Shown: positions 32,594-42,493 of the stretch, one piece after another
How positions within the stretch are numbered: position 1 is the first letter of the stretch
How the letters are laid out: every line of letters begins with the position of its first letter
The notes under the pieces: generated by a model
Database searches by the model: none
The model's input: the letters and a program-made list of their open reading frames with translations, nothing else
Told to the model about the DNA's origin: nothing
Made by a program: the position numbers and the translations under genes
Source of the DNA: Bacteroidia bacterium
Lineage (GTDB): Bacteria > Bacteroidota > Bacteroidia > Flavobacteriales > Flavobacteriaceae
Length of the DNA stretch: 64,000 nucleotides
Direction of reading: 5' to 3'
NCBI GenBank assembly: GCA_030431055.1
Contig: JAUIJA010000011.1
Span: 1-64,000, forward strand

Positions 32594-34987
32594 ATGAAAT
32601 TTTCACTTTATTTACTTTTCTTCTTGAGTAGTTTCGGTTTGTTTGCTCAAAATTCTGGAAGCATTTCAGGGAAAGTTACCGACCAAAAAACAAACGAACC
32701 GTTACCTTATGTAACAATTGCTGTTAAAAATAACGACGCAACTGTAACAGGAGGAATTACAAATGAAAAAGGAGAATTTGAAATTAACAAACTTACTCTA
32801 CAAAAGTATATAGTTGAAATTCAATTTATTGGATACATTACAATTACAAAGGAAATTGATTTAACCGATACTAAAAAACTAGATTTAGGTACAATTGTAA
32901 TAAGCGAAGACGTAAAACAACTTGAAGGCGTTGAACTAGTTGCAGAACAATCGCAAATGGTTCAAAAAATTGACCGCAAAGTAATTAATGTTGGTAAAGA
33001 CTTAATTGCTTCTGGAACAACAGCTTCAGAAATTATGAACAATGTTCCTACGGTTAGTATTGATCCACAAACAAAAGAAATTAGCATGCGTGGAAACACT
33101 AATGTTCGTGTATTAATTGACGGAAAACCTTCAAACATTCCAGTTGAGCAATTATTACAGCAAATTCCATCGGCTTCAATTAAACAAATTGAATTAATTA
33201 CAAATCCTTCGGCTAAATATAATCCGGAAGGAATGAGCGGAATTATCAACATTATTCTGCATAAAAACTCTCAAGACGGTTTTAATGGTTCAATTAACAC
33301 CGGGATTACTTTTGGAATTACACCAAAAACAAACACTAATTTAAATTTAAATTACCGTGTAGGGAAAGTAAACTTTTATACAAACTACGGTTACAATCAC
33401 GGAATTAACGCTAATCATGGTTTTATTGAAAATGAAAGACCAACATTAGAAAATCGCCAAGTATTTAAGATGAGGAATTTAAATAATTCTCATTTAATTA
33501 AATTAGGAATGGATTACTACATAAACGATAAGAATAACATTTCCTTTTACACCAATCAAAACATTACCAATGCTAATGGTAATGGCTCTTCTTTAGTGAG
33601 ATACTATAATTCAATAGCAAATAGAAATACGGATCAGTTTTCATATAGCTCAAGTGATTTTAATAACCAAACATATGATTTAGCCTATCATCATGATTTT
33701 GACAAGGAAGAAAAAGATTTAGATATTCAATTTAATTATTCTAAAACTAAGAATTCTGAAGATACTAGATACGATGAAGCGGTTTATAATCCTTATGAAA
33801 GTAGTACTCGATTTAATAATATTGATGGCGTTACCGATTATTTTCAGTTTAACTTAGATTATGTAAATCCGTTAACAGAATCTTCTAAATTAGAATTAGG
33901 CGTTGAAACTCGTTTACAAACAACTTCTAGCGATTTTGATGATATACAAACTTCAGGAACTATACTAAATAACTTTGAGTTCAGTCGTAACATTCACTCG
34001 GCTTACGGAAATATAGGAAAGCAAATAGGAAAATGGAGTGGACAAATTGGTGTTCGTTTAGAGTATTTCGATTTAGATGCAGATTTTAATTCGACAGGAA
34101 CAGCAAATCAAAAAGTAACCGATGACATTTTTACAGCATATCCTTCAGCATTTTTAACGTACACAAAAGATGATAAAAACTCTTTCAACTTTAATTATTC
34201 AAGAAGAGTTGACAGACCAAGTATTGGACAATTAAATCCAATTAGAGAATGGACTACGCCACTTTTAGAATCAAGAGGAAATCCAGATTTAGTTCCGCAG
34301 TTTACTAATTCATTTGAAGTAAACTACACACGTAAAACGAAAATTGGTTCCATAACTGGTGGTGTGTTTTACAGAAGAATAAATGATCAAATTTCTAGAG
34401 TCGTATTTTCTGATCCTGATAATCCAAACCGTAATATTTTGTCGTATGATAATTTTGATAGCAACGATGCTTATGGTGCTGAAATTTCTGGAAATTTACG
34501 ATTTACAAAATGGTGGATGGTTAATGCTAGTTCAGATGTTTATTTTAGAACCGTAACAGGAACTGTTCAAAACTCTCAAACAGGTCTTTTTGAAAATGGC
34601 GAAGCCGATGTTATTGCTTTTAACGTAAGAGTTAACAACAATTTCACAGCAACTAAAAATTTACGTTTTCAATTATTCGGATTTTACAGAGGCCGCGATT
34701 TAAGTTTACAATACGAAAGAAAAGAAATGTACAAAATTGACTTTGGTGCAAACTATAATTTTGCAAAAGGAAAAGGAACAATTTCTGCAAGATTAAATGA
34801 TGTTTTCGACACGATGCGTTTTGCCTTTGATGGAAATATTCCTCACAGACAATACGGAGCATTTTATTGGGAAAACCAAACGGTTTATTTAGGTGTAAAC
34901 TATCGTTTTGGTGGCGGAAAAAACAGAGCTTTATCGAGAAAACAACGTGATAAAAACGAAACGCAAGGAAGCGGTGGAATGTTTTAA
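32594..34987 (+). CDS. TonB-dependent receptor family outer-membrane protein (SusC-like plug, OMP barrel)
   Basis: 797 residues. Signal peptide (KFSLYLLFFLSSFGLFAQ), a carboxypeptidase-regulatory-like beta domain (about 22-105; GSISGKVTDQKTNEPLPYVT), a plug (VMNNVPTVSIDPQTKEISMR, NVRVLIDGKPSN, IELITNPSAKYNPEGMSGII) and a long barrel of the OMP_b-brl_3 type with a Gly/Arg/Lys-rich tail. No TonB box was identified and no SusD partner is encoded, so the substrate is unknown. Single-gene unit between argS and a strong bidirectional terminator. Confidence 0.9.
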   Translation: MKFSLYLLFFLSSFGLFAQNSGSISGKVTDQKTNEPLPYVTIAVKNNDATVTGGITNEKGEFEINKLTLQKYIVEIQFIGYITITKEIDLTDTKKLDLGTIVISEDVKQLEGVELVAEQSQMVQKIDRKVINVGKDLIASGTTASEIMNNVPTVSIDPQTKEISMRGNTNVRVLIDGKPSNIPVEQLLQQIPSASIKQIELITNPSAKYNPEGMSGIINIILHKNSQDGFNGSINTGITFGITPKTNTNLNLNYRVGKVNFYTNYGYNHGINANHGFIENERPTLENRQVFKMRNLNNSHLIKLGMDYYINDKNNISFYTNQNITNANGNGSSLVRYYNSIANRNTDQFSYSSSDFNNQTYDLAYHHDFDKEEKDLDIQFNYSKTKNSEDTRYDEAVYNPYESSTRFNNIDGVTDYFQFNLDYVNPLTESSKLELGVETRLQTTSSDFDDIQTSGTILNNFEFSRNIHSAYGNIGKQIGKWSGQIGVRLEYFDLDADFNSTGTANQKVTDDIFTAYPSAFLTYTKDDKNSFNFNYSRRVDRPSIGQLNPIREWTTPLLESRGNPDLVPQFTNSFEVNYTRKTKIGSITGGVFYRRINDQISRVVFSDPDNPNRNILSYDNFDSNDAYGAEISGNLRFTKWWMVNASSDVYFRTVTGTVQNSQTGLFENGEADVIAFNVRVNNNFTATKNLRFQLFGFYRGRDLSLQYERKEMYKIDFGANYNFAKGKGTISARLNDVFDTMRFAFDGNIPHRQYGAFYWENQTVYLGVNYRFGGGKNRALSRKQRDKNETQGSGGMF

Positions 34988-34993
34988 TTCCTT

Positions 34994-35028
34994 AGCAATT
35001 AGTCGTTAGTGATTAGTAAATAGTAAAA
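34994..35028. repeat. Heptamer repeat array after the TonB receptor gene
   Basis: Units AGCAATT, AGTCGTT, AGTGATT, AGTAAAT, AGTAAAA in tandem, 7 bp after the stop and merging into the terminator arm. Consensus AGTNATT. Confidence 0.65.
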
Positions 35029-35062
35029 GCGCTCTGAAAATTCAGAGCGCTTTTACTATTTA
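35017..35062. terminator. Strong bidirectional terminator, 22-bp stem
   Basis: The left arm at 35017-35038 and right arm at 35041-35062 are perfectly complementary (core AAAAGCGCTCTGAA / TTCAGAGCGCTTTT). It ends the TonB receptor gene (+) and the FabH-like gene (-). Confidence 0.9.
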
Positions 35063-35086
35063 TTCTATTTTCTTTTTCTTCAATAA

Positions 35087-36094
35087 TTACCAACGAATAA
35101 TTACACTTCCCCAAGTAAATCCAGAACCAAAAGCTGCTAAAACAACTAAATCACCTTCATTTACTTTTCCTTTTTCCCAAGCTTCGGTTAACGCAATAGG
35201 AATAGAAGCTGCAGTTGTATTTCCGTATTTTTGAATATTATTGAAAACTTGATCATCAGTCAATCTAAATTTTTGTTGGATAAACTGAGAAATTCTCAAA
35301 TTCGCTTGATGTGGAATTAACATATTAATATCGGAAACTTCTAAATTATTCTTCTGAAGTCCTTCATTAATTACTTCGCTAAAACGAACTACCGCATTTT
35401 TGAAAACAAATTGTCCGTTCATATGCGGATAGTAACTTTCATCATTAGGATCATTATCTTTAATAATATCGGTTACCCAACGTTTTCCCATTCCTGGTGC
35501 AATTAATGCTAATTCTTCTGCATGTTCACCTTGCGAATGTAAATGTGTAGATAAAATACCTTTTGAGTTATCTTCCGTTTGTGATAAAACTGCAGCTCCT
35601 GCTCCATCTCCAAAAATTACGGAAACACCACGACCGCGAGTTGTAAAATCTAATCCGCGAGAATGTACTTCGGAACCAATAACTAAGACATTTTTATACA
35701 TTCCTGTTTTAATATACTGATCGGCTACTGAAAGTGCATACACAAATCCTGAACACTGATTACGAACATCTAAAGCACCAACATTTTTCAAACCTAAATC
35801 TCTTTGTACTAAAACTCCTGGACCAGGAAAATAATAATCTGGACTTAAGGTAGCGAAAACAATAAAATCGATATCTTCTTTAGCAACTCCCGAACGTTCA
35901 ATTGCAATTTCGGCAGCCTTAACACCCATTGAAGTAGTTGTATCTTCGGCTTTATTTACATGACGTCGTTCTTGAATACCTGTTCGTTCTTGAATCCATT
36001 CGTCATTTGTATCCATTACTTTAGACAAATCATCATTAGTTACTACATTATCAGGAACATAGTAACCTAAACCTGTTATTTTTGAATTATACAT
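35087..36094 (-). CDS. 3-oxoacyl-ACP synthase III family protein (FabH-like)
   Basis: 335 residues with the KAS III triad: Cys114 in DVRNQCSGFVYAL, His in MLIPHQANLRI and Asn in KYGNTTAASIP. The FGDGAGAAVL signature is also present. FabH condenses acyl-CoA with malonyl-ACP to start fatty acid synthesis. The fab/plsX/rpmF neighbours usual for housekeeping fabH are absent, so this may be a second, specialised KAS III. No gene symbol assigned for that reason. Transcribed alone. Confidence 0.9.
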   Translation of the reverse strand: MYNSKITGLGYYVPDNVVTNDDLSKVMDTNDEWIQERTGIQERRHVNKAEDTTTSMGVKAAEIAIERSGVAKEDIDFIVFATLSPDYYFPGPGVLVQRDLGLKNVGALDVRNQCSGFVYALSVADQYIKTGMYKNVLVIGSEVHSRGLDFTTRGRGVSVIFGDGAGAAVLSQTEDNSKGILSTHLHSQGEHAEELALIAPGMGKRWVTDIIKDNDPNDESYYPHMNGQFVFKNAVVRFSEVINEGLQKNNLEVSDINMLIPHQANLRISQFIQQKFRLTDDQVFNNIQKYGNTTAASIPIALTEAWEKGKVNEGDLVVLAAFGSGFTWGSVIIRW

Positions 36095-36238
36095 TTTATG
36101 ATATTATTAGTTTGATTCAACAAAATTATAAAATTAACAAAAAACTATTCATTTTAAGCGTTATTATTAGCAAATTTTAAATTTCCACTTATAAAAACCT
36201 TTTAACAAAATTTACAGAAAACTCTATTTTGTTATCCT

Positions 36239-36246
36239 TAAATTTG
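36239..36246 (+). promoter_or_regulatory. -7 box of the S9 peptidase gene
   Basis: TAAATTTG, a full TAnnTTTG match, 22 bp before the ATG at 36268. No clear -33 TTG at the usual distance. Confidence 0.5.
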
Positions 36247-36267
36247 AAACTCTAATTAAACATAACG

Positions 36268-38682
36268 ATGAAAAAAGTACTTTACATTTTTTCCTTCTTA
36301 CTAGCAGGAATTATAGGTTTTTCACAAGAAAACTTGAATTATCAACAACCTCCAAAAGAAATTTTAGAATTAGCTGATTACGAAAGAGCTCCAAGTGTAT
36401 CTATGGATTCAAAAAAAGAATATATGCTTTTAATGTATCGTAATACTTACAAGAGTTTAGATGAATTAAACCAAGATGAAATGCGCTTAGGTGGATTAAG
36501 AATTAACCCTACCACAAACATTTCTAGCACGACTACTTATATTAATAATTTAAAGATTTCGAAAGTTAAAAACGGAACGCCTAAACAAGTAACTGGTTTA
36601 CCCAAAAATGCGAAAATCACTAATATTTCGTGGTCGCCAGATGAAAAGAAAATAGCTTTCACAAATACTACTAACAAAGGTGTTGAACTGTGGTACATTG
36701 ATATTGCAAAAACTACCGCACACAAAATTACTTCTGATAACTTAAATGCGAATTTAGGAAACCCTTCAAATTGGTTAAAAGACAACAACAGTTTGCTAAT
36801 AAAAGTGTTACCTAAAAACAGAGCAACGTTAATCGATAACGAAAAAGGATTACCAGACGGACCAATTATTTCAGAAACTGATGGTGGAAATACTTCTCAA
36901 AACAGAACATATCAAGATTTACTAAAAAACAAAATCGATGAAACTAATTTTGAATCGTTAGTAACCTCAGAACTTTATATTGTAGATTTAAAAGGAAATC
37001 AAAAGCTTTTTAAAAATGCAGCAATGTACACCGATGAAAGTTTTTCACCAGATGGAGAATACATCTTACTTTCAACATTAAACAAACCGTTTTCTTATGT
37101 AGTTCCTTATTACCGTTTTCCGCAAACAGAAACTGTATATAAAAGTAATGGCGAACTTGTTAAAGTAGTAAATGAAATTCCGCTTGATGAAATTCGTGCC
37201 AAAGGATTTATGTCAACTCGAACAGGAAAAAGAAATTTATCTTGGAGAAACGACGAACCTTCAACTTTATATTTTGTTGAAGCTTTAGATAATGGCGATG
37301 CTTCAAAAGAAGTTGAATATCGAGATGAGATTTTTACTTGGAAAGCACCATTTAACAATCAGGCTAACAGTTTCTTTAAAACAAAACAACGTTTTGGCGG
37401 CGTTTCTTGGGGAAATAAAACAACAGCTTTAGTTTTGGAATATTGGTACGATACTAGAAACTTAAAAAGGTACTTAATCAATCCAAGTATTAAAGGTGGA
37501 AATCCTAAAGTTATTGAAGACAGAAATTATCAAGATAGATACAATGATCCAGGAAGTTTTCAAATGAAGAAAAACGATTATGGAAAGTATGTTTTAAATA
37601 TCGAAAACAACAAAATGTACCTTTTAGGCGATGGATTTACAAAAGAAGGTCAGTTTCCATTTATAGATGAATTTGATTTAAAAACATTAAAAACAAAACG
37701 TTTGTATCGTTCTGATTTAAAAGACAAAAAAGAAGATTTACTTTCGGTAGAAGATGCAAAAAAAGGAAATGTATTAGTTCGAATTCAGTCTAAAAACGAA
37801 TATCCAAACTATTATTTCCGTAATTTAAAATCGAAAAAACTTACGCAAATAACTGATTTTGAGAATCCGTTTAAGAGTTTAAAAAATGTTTATAAAGAAG
37901 TTATTTCCTATAAAAGAAATGATGGAGTAACCTTATCGGGAACTTTATATTTACCAGCTGGTTATGATAGAACAAAAAAAGACAAAAAATTACCTTTATT
38001 AATTTGGGCTTATCCGCAAGAATTTAAAGACAAAAATAGTGCTGGACAAAACACACAAAACCCTAACGAATTTACATTTCCATATTATGGTTCGTTTGTA
38101 TATTGGGTAACTCGTGGTTATGCCGTTTTAGATGATGCAGCTTTCCCAATTATTGGTGAAGGAACAACAGAACCAAACGATACATTTATCCCTCAATTAG
38201 TTGCTAATGCTGAAGCAGCGATTAACGCTGTTGACAATTTAGGTTACATAGACAGAACAAAAGTTGGTGTTGGCGGACATAGTTATGGAGCTTTCATGAC
38301 AGCTAACTTATTGACGCATTCTAATTTATTTGCTTGCGGAATTGCAAGAAGTGGCGCTTATAACAGAACACTTACTCCATTTGGTTTCCAAAGTGAACAA
38401 CGAAATTATTGGGATGTTCCTCATATTTATAATGGAATGTCGCCATTTATGAACGCTGAAAAAATGAAAACACCTATCTTATTAGTTCACGGTGAAGCTG
38501 ATAATAATCCGGGGACTTTCACTTTACAAACTGAACGTTACTATCAGGCTTTAAAAGGTTTAGGTGCTCCTGCGAGAATGGTTATTCTACCAAAAGAAAG
38601 TCACGGTTATCGTGCTAAAGAAAACATTTTCCATTTGTTATGGGAACAAGATCAGTTCTTAGAAAAGCATTTGAAAAATTAA
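36268..38682 (+). CDS. S9-family serine peptidase, secreted
   Basis: 804 residues. Signal peptide (KKVLYIFSFLLAGIIGFSQ), N-terminal beta-propeller region (about 40-530; repeated WSPDEKKIAFT and SPDGEYILLS-like blades) and a C-terminal alpha/beta hydrolase. Catalytic residues: Ser in GVGGHSYGAFM, Asp in VHGEADNNPG and His in KESHGYRAK. Similar proteins are annotated as prolyl oligopeptidase or glutamyl endopeptidase-like. No type IX sorting domain was seen at the C-terminus, so it is probably periplasmic. Ends at a terminator shared with the convergent ABC ATPase gene. Confidence 0.9.
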   Translation: MKKVLYIFSFLLAGIIGFSQENLNYQQPPKEILELADYERAPSVSMDSKKEYMLLMYRNTYKSLDELNQDEMRLGGLRINPTTNISSTTTYINNLKISKVKNGTPKQVTGLPKNAKITNISWSPDEKKIAFTNTTNKGVELWYIDIAKTTAHKITSDNLNANLGNPSNWLKDNNSLLIKVLPKNRATLIDNEKGLPDGPIISETDGGNTSQNRTYQDLLKNKIDETNFESLVTSELYIVDLKGNQKLFKNAAMYTDESFSPDGEYILLSTLNKPFSYVVPYYRFPQTETVYKSNGELVKVVNEIPLDEIRAKGFMSTRTGKRNLSWRNDEPSTLYFVEALDNGDASKEVEYRDEIFTWKAPFNNQANSFFKTKQRFGGVSWGNKTTALVLEYWYDTRNLKRYLINPSIKGGNPKVIEDRNYQDRYNDPGSFQMKKNDYGKYVLNIENNKMYLLGDGFTKEGQFPFIDEFDLKTLKTKRLYRSDLKDKKEDLLSVEDAKKGNVLVRIQSKNEYPNYYFRNLKSKKLTQITDFENPFKSLKNVYKEVISYKRNDGVTLSGTLYLPAGYDRTKKDKKLPLLIWAYPQEFKDKNSAGQNTQNPNEFTFPYYGSFVYWVTRGYAVLDDAAFPIIGEGTTEPNDTFIPQLVANAEAAINAVDNLGYIDRTKVGVGGHSYGAFMTANLLTHSNLFACGIARSGAYNRTLTPFGFQSEQRNYWDVPHIYNGMSPFMNAEKMKTPILLVHGEADNNPGTFTLQTERYYQALKGLGAPARMVILPKESHGYRAKENIFHLLWEQDQFLEKHLKN

Positions 38683-38688
38683 CTTAAA

Positions 38689-38717
38689 AAAAATCCCGAA
38701 TCAATTTCGGGATTTTT
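38689..38717. terminator. Terminator of the S9 peptidase overlapping the ABC ATPase 3' end
   Basis: Stem CCCGAA (38695-38700) / TTCGGG (38706-38711) extended by flanking A/T pairs (AAAATCCCGAA, TTCGGGATTTT). The right arm also encodes the final codons (Lys-Ser-Arg-Asn-stop) of the convergent gene. Confidence 0.8.
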
Positions 38718-39636
38718 CTTTTAAACATATTTTTTCTTCTTCTTTGAGTTCTTTATCAGAAAGAAAATAAACTAGATTACCATTAAAACTACCTTCAACT
38801 AAAAAACAATTTCCTTTAAAATAACTTTTTATAACCTCAACTTCTATTTCCGATCTTTCTACAATTTCTAGTTCATGGGGATAAAACAGTTTTTTTTCTC
38901 CGTTAACTTCAATTTCAGAAACATCATCAAATAGAGAAGCTACATATTTATTTGGTTTTTCATTGTAAACTGCTAACATTTTATCTTGTATAACAAGCTT
39001 ACCATCTTTTATCACTAGAATTTCATCGGTAAAAGAAAGTGAATCGTTAACATCATGAGTTGCAATTATACAAGTAATGTTTTTCTCCTTTAAATAACTA
39101 AAAATATTTCTGCGCAAACTATTCTTCCTGAAATTATCAATATGACTAAAAGGTTCATCTAATAATAAAAGTTCGGGTTCTTTTGCTAAAACTTTTGCCA
39201 AAGCAACTCGTTGCATTTGTCCACCACTTAAATACTTTGCCTTAATATTTGCAAACTCTTCCATTTCAACAACTTTAAGCAAAGTATCTACTCTTTTCTT
39301 TTTCTCTTCTGGAAAGAAATTAGACAAAAAACTTCCTACATTTTCAGCGACAGTAATAAATGGCATTAAATCGAAATCTTGCGCAAGATATTTCATGTTT
39401 CCCATGCCAGGAACTAAGTTAAACTTTGGTCCGGTTACTAATTCATTTTTCCAGTAAATTTCACCATCATTTACATCAAGTAATCCGTAAATTAATTTCA
39501 ACAAAGTACTTTTCCCACAACCACTTTCTCCTATAATGGCGAGATTCTTACCTTGTTCAATAGTAAATGTAATAGAATTAAGAGTATTTATCTTTTGATT
39601 TGGATAAACAAAAGAAACATTATTAAGTTTTAGCAT
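38701..39636 (-). CDS. ABC transporter ATP-binding protein (lone subunit)
   Basis: 311 residues. Walker A GESGCGKST (36-44), Q-loop YLAQDFDLMP, signature YLSGGQMQRVALAK, Walker B LLLLDEP and switch His in IIATHDV. A C-terminal extension (about 235-311) resembles the regulatory tails of Fbp/Pot-type import ATPases. No permease or binding protein is encoded next to it, so its partner is elsewhere or missing. Its stop lies within the peptidase terminator. Divergent from the following outer-membrane protein. Confidence 0.88.
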   Translation of the reverse strand: MLKLNNVSFVYPNQKINTLNSITFTIEQGKNLAIIGESGCGKSTLLKLIYGLLDVNDGEIYWKNELVTGPKFNLVPGMGNMKYLAQDFDLMPFITVAENVGSFLSNFFPEEKKKRVDTLLKVVEMEEFANIKAKYLSGGQMQRVALAKVLAKEPELLLLDEPFSHIDNFRKNSLRRNIFSYLKEKNITCIIATHDVNDSLSFTDEILVIKDGKLVIQDKMLAVYNEKPNKYVASLFDDVSEIEVNGEKKLFYPHELEIVERSEIEVEVIKSYFKGNCFLVEGSFNGNLVYFLSDKELKEEEKICLKEKSRN

Positions 39637-39756
39637 AAGATAATTATTAAAACAAAAGTATTAAGTTATTTCTTAAAAATTAAATATTTACTATATTGCG
39701 GCTCAAATTCCAAATATTTGTTAAATTGCAGCACTCTAAAATTAAAATTTATTAGT

Positions 39757-40359
39757 ATGAAACTTAACCTTTTAAAAGGCGCTTTTTTAGTATTTTCACT
39801 TTTTATTTTATCTTCATCATATGCGCAATATGGTATTGAAGTAAACTATGGTTTAAATGGAGTTTTTGAACCTGGCATTACTAATGTTTCTCACTTTGGT
39901 GGTGGAGTTACATATGATTTTGATGAAAGCTACGGAGTAAAACTTGACTTTGCTTCAGATAAATTTAGATCTGACATTTTAGAATTAAATGAAGAAACTG
40001 GTGTTGATATAACTCGAATTTCTATACAAGGTACTGCAAATATTTCTTCATTAGTGTCGAGAGCAAGCAGCTATGATTTTTTCAACTTAATAGCACACGC
40101 TGGTGGTGGTTATTCATTAGTTAAATCTTCTATTCCTGGGGGAGGAAACGATAATTTAGTAAATATTATTGGTGGATTAACTCCTCGATTTAGAATTACT
40201 GACGGTTTATACTTTGCTATTGATACTTCTGTAATTTTTAATATTTCACAACATTATAACTTTGACGGAACTTATGCTTATGATAATGTTGTAAATTCTT
40301 TTACCGGAATTACATATAATGTAACTGGTGGAATTATCTACAAGTTCAACGAATATTAA
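39757..40359 (+). CDS. Outer-membrane beta-barrel protein (OmpA/OmpW-like size)
   Basis: 200 residues from the ATG at 39757 (MKLNLLKGAFLVFSLFILSS, signal peptide ending SYA); a TTG 39 bp upstream was rejected because it puts a polar leader before the signal peptide. The rest alternates as a small barrel (VNYGLNGVFEPGITNVSHFG, GVTYDFDESYGVKLDFAS) and ends with the strand GGIIYKFNEY. A porin-like or structural outer-membrane role is inferred; no OmpA peptidoglycan domain. Confidence 0.8.
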   Translation: MKLNLLKGAFLVFSLFILSSSYAQYGIEVNYGLNGVFEPGITNVSHFGGGVTYDFDESYGVKLDFASDKFRSDILELNEETGVDITRISIQGTANISSLVSRASSYDFFNLIAHAGGGYSLVKSSIPGGGNDNLVNIIGGLTPRFRITDGLYFAIDTSVIFNISQHYNFDGTYAYDNVVNSFTGITYNVTGGIIYKFNEY

Positions 40360-40381
40360 AATTCTATTTTTCAAAAATATT

Positions 40382-40416
40382 AAAAAGCCTTTTCAAATTT
40401 GAAAAGGCTTTTTTTA
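40382..40416 (+). terminator. Terminator of the beta-barrel gene
   Basis: Perfect stem AAAAAGCCTTTTCAAA / TTTGAAAAGGCTTTTT followed by extra T residues. Confidence 0.9.
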
Positions 40417-40500
40417 TGTCAATTTGTCACCAATTTCTATTTGGTATTCATTTTGAAATAACACTTGCATATAAAATGTATAACTAAAAAACACAATAAT

Positions 40501-42384
40501 ATGTCAAGTGGAAAAATTAACGTTTCAGTAGAGAACATATTTCCTTTAATTAAAAAATTCCTTTATAGCGATCATGAAATTTTCTTACGCGAATTAATTT
40601 CAAACGCAACTGATGCAACTTTAAAACTAAAACACTTAACAAACATTGGCGAAGCTAACGTAGAATATGGCAACCCAATGATTGAAATTAAAGTTGACAA
40701 AGACAACAAAAAACTTCACATTATCGATCAAGGTTTAGGAATGACAGCTGATGAAGTTGAAAAATATATTAACCAAATTGCTTTTTCTGGAGCAGAAGAA
40801 TTTTTAGAAAAATATAAAGATTCAGCTAAAGATTCTGGGGTTATTGGTCATTTCGGACTTGGATTCTATTCGGCTTTCATGGTTGCTAATAAAGTAGAAA
40901 TCATTACTAAATCATTTAAAGATGAACCTGCTGCTCATTGGACGTGTGATGGAAGTCCAGAGTTTACCTTAGAGCAACACGATAAAACAGAAAGAGGAAC
41001 TGAAATCATACTCCACATTGCTGACGATTCTACAGAATTTCTTGAAGAAAATAGAATCAATGAGTTATTGATTAAGTACAATAAGTTTATGCCAATTCCA
41101 ATTAAATTTGGAACAAAACAAGAAGCACTTCCAAAACCTGAAGACGCTGGCGATGATTACAAACCAGAATACAAAGAAATTGACAATATCATCAACAATC
41201 CAAATCCAGCTTGGACAAAACAACCTTCTGATTTAGCTGATGAAGATTACAAAAAATTTTACAGAGAATTGTATCCTACGCAATTTGAAGAACCATTATT
41301 CAATATTCATTTAAATGTAGATTATCCGTTTAACTTAACTGGAATTTTATATTTCCCTAAGTTATCTAACGATTTACAAATTCAAAAAGACAAGATTCAG
41401 TTATATCAAAATCAGGTTTTCGTAACGGATAATGTAGAAGGGATTGTTCCTGAATTCTTAACAATGTTAAAAGGTATAATCGATTCACCAGATATTCCTT
41501 TAAATGTTTCTCGTTCGTATTTACAAGCTGATGGAAATGTTAAAAAGATTTCAAATTACATCACAAGAAAAGTTTCTGATAAATTGAAATCTCTATTTAA
41601 CGAAAACAGAGAAGATTTCGAACAAAAATGGAACGACATTAAAGTTGTTTTAGAATATGGAATGTTATCGGAACCAAAATTCTATGAAAAAGCAAATGAT
41701 TTTGCTTTGTATCCAACAACAGAAAACAAATATTACATACTTGCTGAATTAAAAGAAGCTTTAAAAGAAAACCAGACTGATAAAGATGGAAAATTAGTTG
41801 TTTTATACGCATCAAATAAAGATGAGCAACATAGTTACATTGAAACAGCAAAAGAAAAAGGCTACGAAGTATTATTGTTAGATTCGCCTATTATCTCACA
41901 CTTATTGCAAAAATTAGAAACTGATAATGAAAATCTAACTTTTGCTCGTGTTGATGCTGATCATTTAGATAATTTAATTAAGAAAGAAGAAAATCAGATT
42001 TCAAAATTGTCAGATGAAGAAAAAGAAACTTTGAAAGGTTTTGTTGAAGGAATTGTACCAAAAGAAAAATACACCGTTCAATTAGAAGCAATGGATAGTA
42101 AGTCAACTCCGTTTATGCTTACCCAACCAGAATTTATGCGAAGAATGAAAGAAATGAGTCAAACTGGTGGCGGAATGTTCGGAATGGGTAATTTACCTGA
42201 AATGTATAACTTGGTAGTCAATACAAATTCAGATTTAGCTTCAACTATTTTAAATGAGAAAGACGAAGAAACAAAATCAGTTCTTGTTAAACAAGCTTTA
42301 GATTTAGCAAAACTATCGCAAGGCTTACTAAAAGGAGAAGATTTAACTTCATTCGTCAAAAGAAGTTTCGAAAGCTTAAAATAA
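40501..42384 (+). CDS. htpG: Molecular chaperone HtpG (Hsp90)
   Basis: 627 residues from the ATG at 40501 (MSSGKINVSVENIFPLIKKF); a start 36 bp upstream adds a non-homologous leader. GHKL ATPase motifs: ELISNATDATLKLKHL, DQGLGMTADEV, IGHFGLGFYSAFMVA and GTEIILHI; then middle and C-terminal dimerisation domains. Bacterial Hsp90 is an ATP-dependent folding chaperone of the cytosol. No CIRCE or other heat-shock operator was recognised upstream. Confidence 0.97.
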   Translation: MSSGKINVSVENIFPLIKKFLYSDHEIFLRELISNATDATLKLKHLTNIGEANVEYGNPMIEIKVDKDNKKLHIIDQGLGMTADEVEKYINQIAFSGAEEFLEKYKDSAKDSGVIGHFGLGFYSAFMVANKVEIITKSFKDEPAAHWTCDGSPEFTLEQHDKTERGTEIILHIADDSTEFLEENRINELLIKYNKFMPIPIKFGTKQEALPKPEDAGDDYKPEYKEIDNIINNPNPAWTKQPSDLADEDYKKFYRELYPTQFEEPLFNIHLNVDYPFNLTGILYFPKLSNDLQIQKDKIQLYQNQVFVTDNVEGIVPEFLTMLKGIIDSPDIPLNVSRSYLQADGNVKKISNYITRKVSDKLKSLFNENREDFEQKWNDIKVVLEYGMLSEPKFYEKANDFALYPTTENKYYILAELKEALKENQTDKDGKLVVLYASNKDEQHSYIETAKEKGYEVLLLDSPIISHLLQKLETDNENLTFARVDADHLDNLIKKEENQISKLSDEEKETLKGFVEGIVPKEKYTVQLEAMDSKSTPFMLTQPEFMRRMKEMSQTGGGMFGMGNLPEMYNLVVNTNSDLASTILNEKDEETKSVLVKQALDLAKLSQGLLKGEDLTSFVKRSFESLK

Positions 42385-42404
42385 AAAATCAAACACTTTA
42401 TTTT

Positions 42405-42437
42405 AAAAACCTACAATATTTCTTATTGTAGGTTTTT
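42405..42437 (+). terminator. Terminator of htpG
   Basis: Stem AAAAACCTACAATA (42405-42418) / TATTGTAGGTTTTT (42424-42437), loop TTTCT, T run following. Confidence 0.88.
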
Positions 42438-42493
42438 TTATTATATCTAAATTTCTAATTCCCTATATTTGCGCCCCTTAATTTTACAAAAAC

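Noticed and set aside
17173..35028. Periodic repeats as CRISPR arrays
   Set aside because: Units are 7 bp without spacers of constant length, and there are no cas genes.
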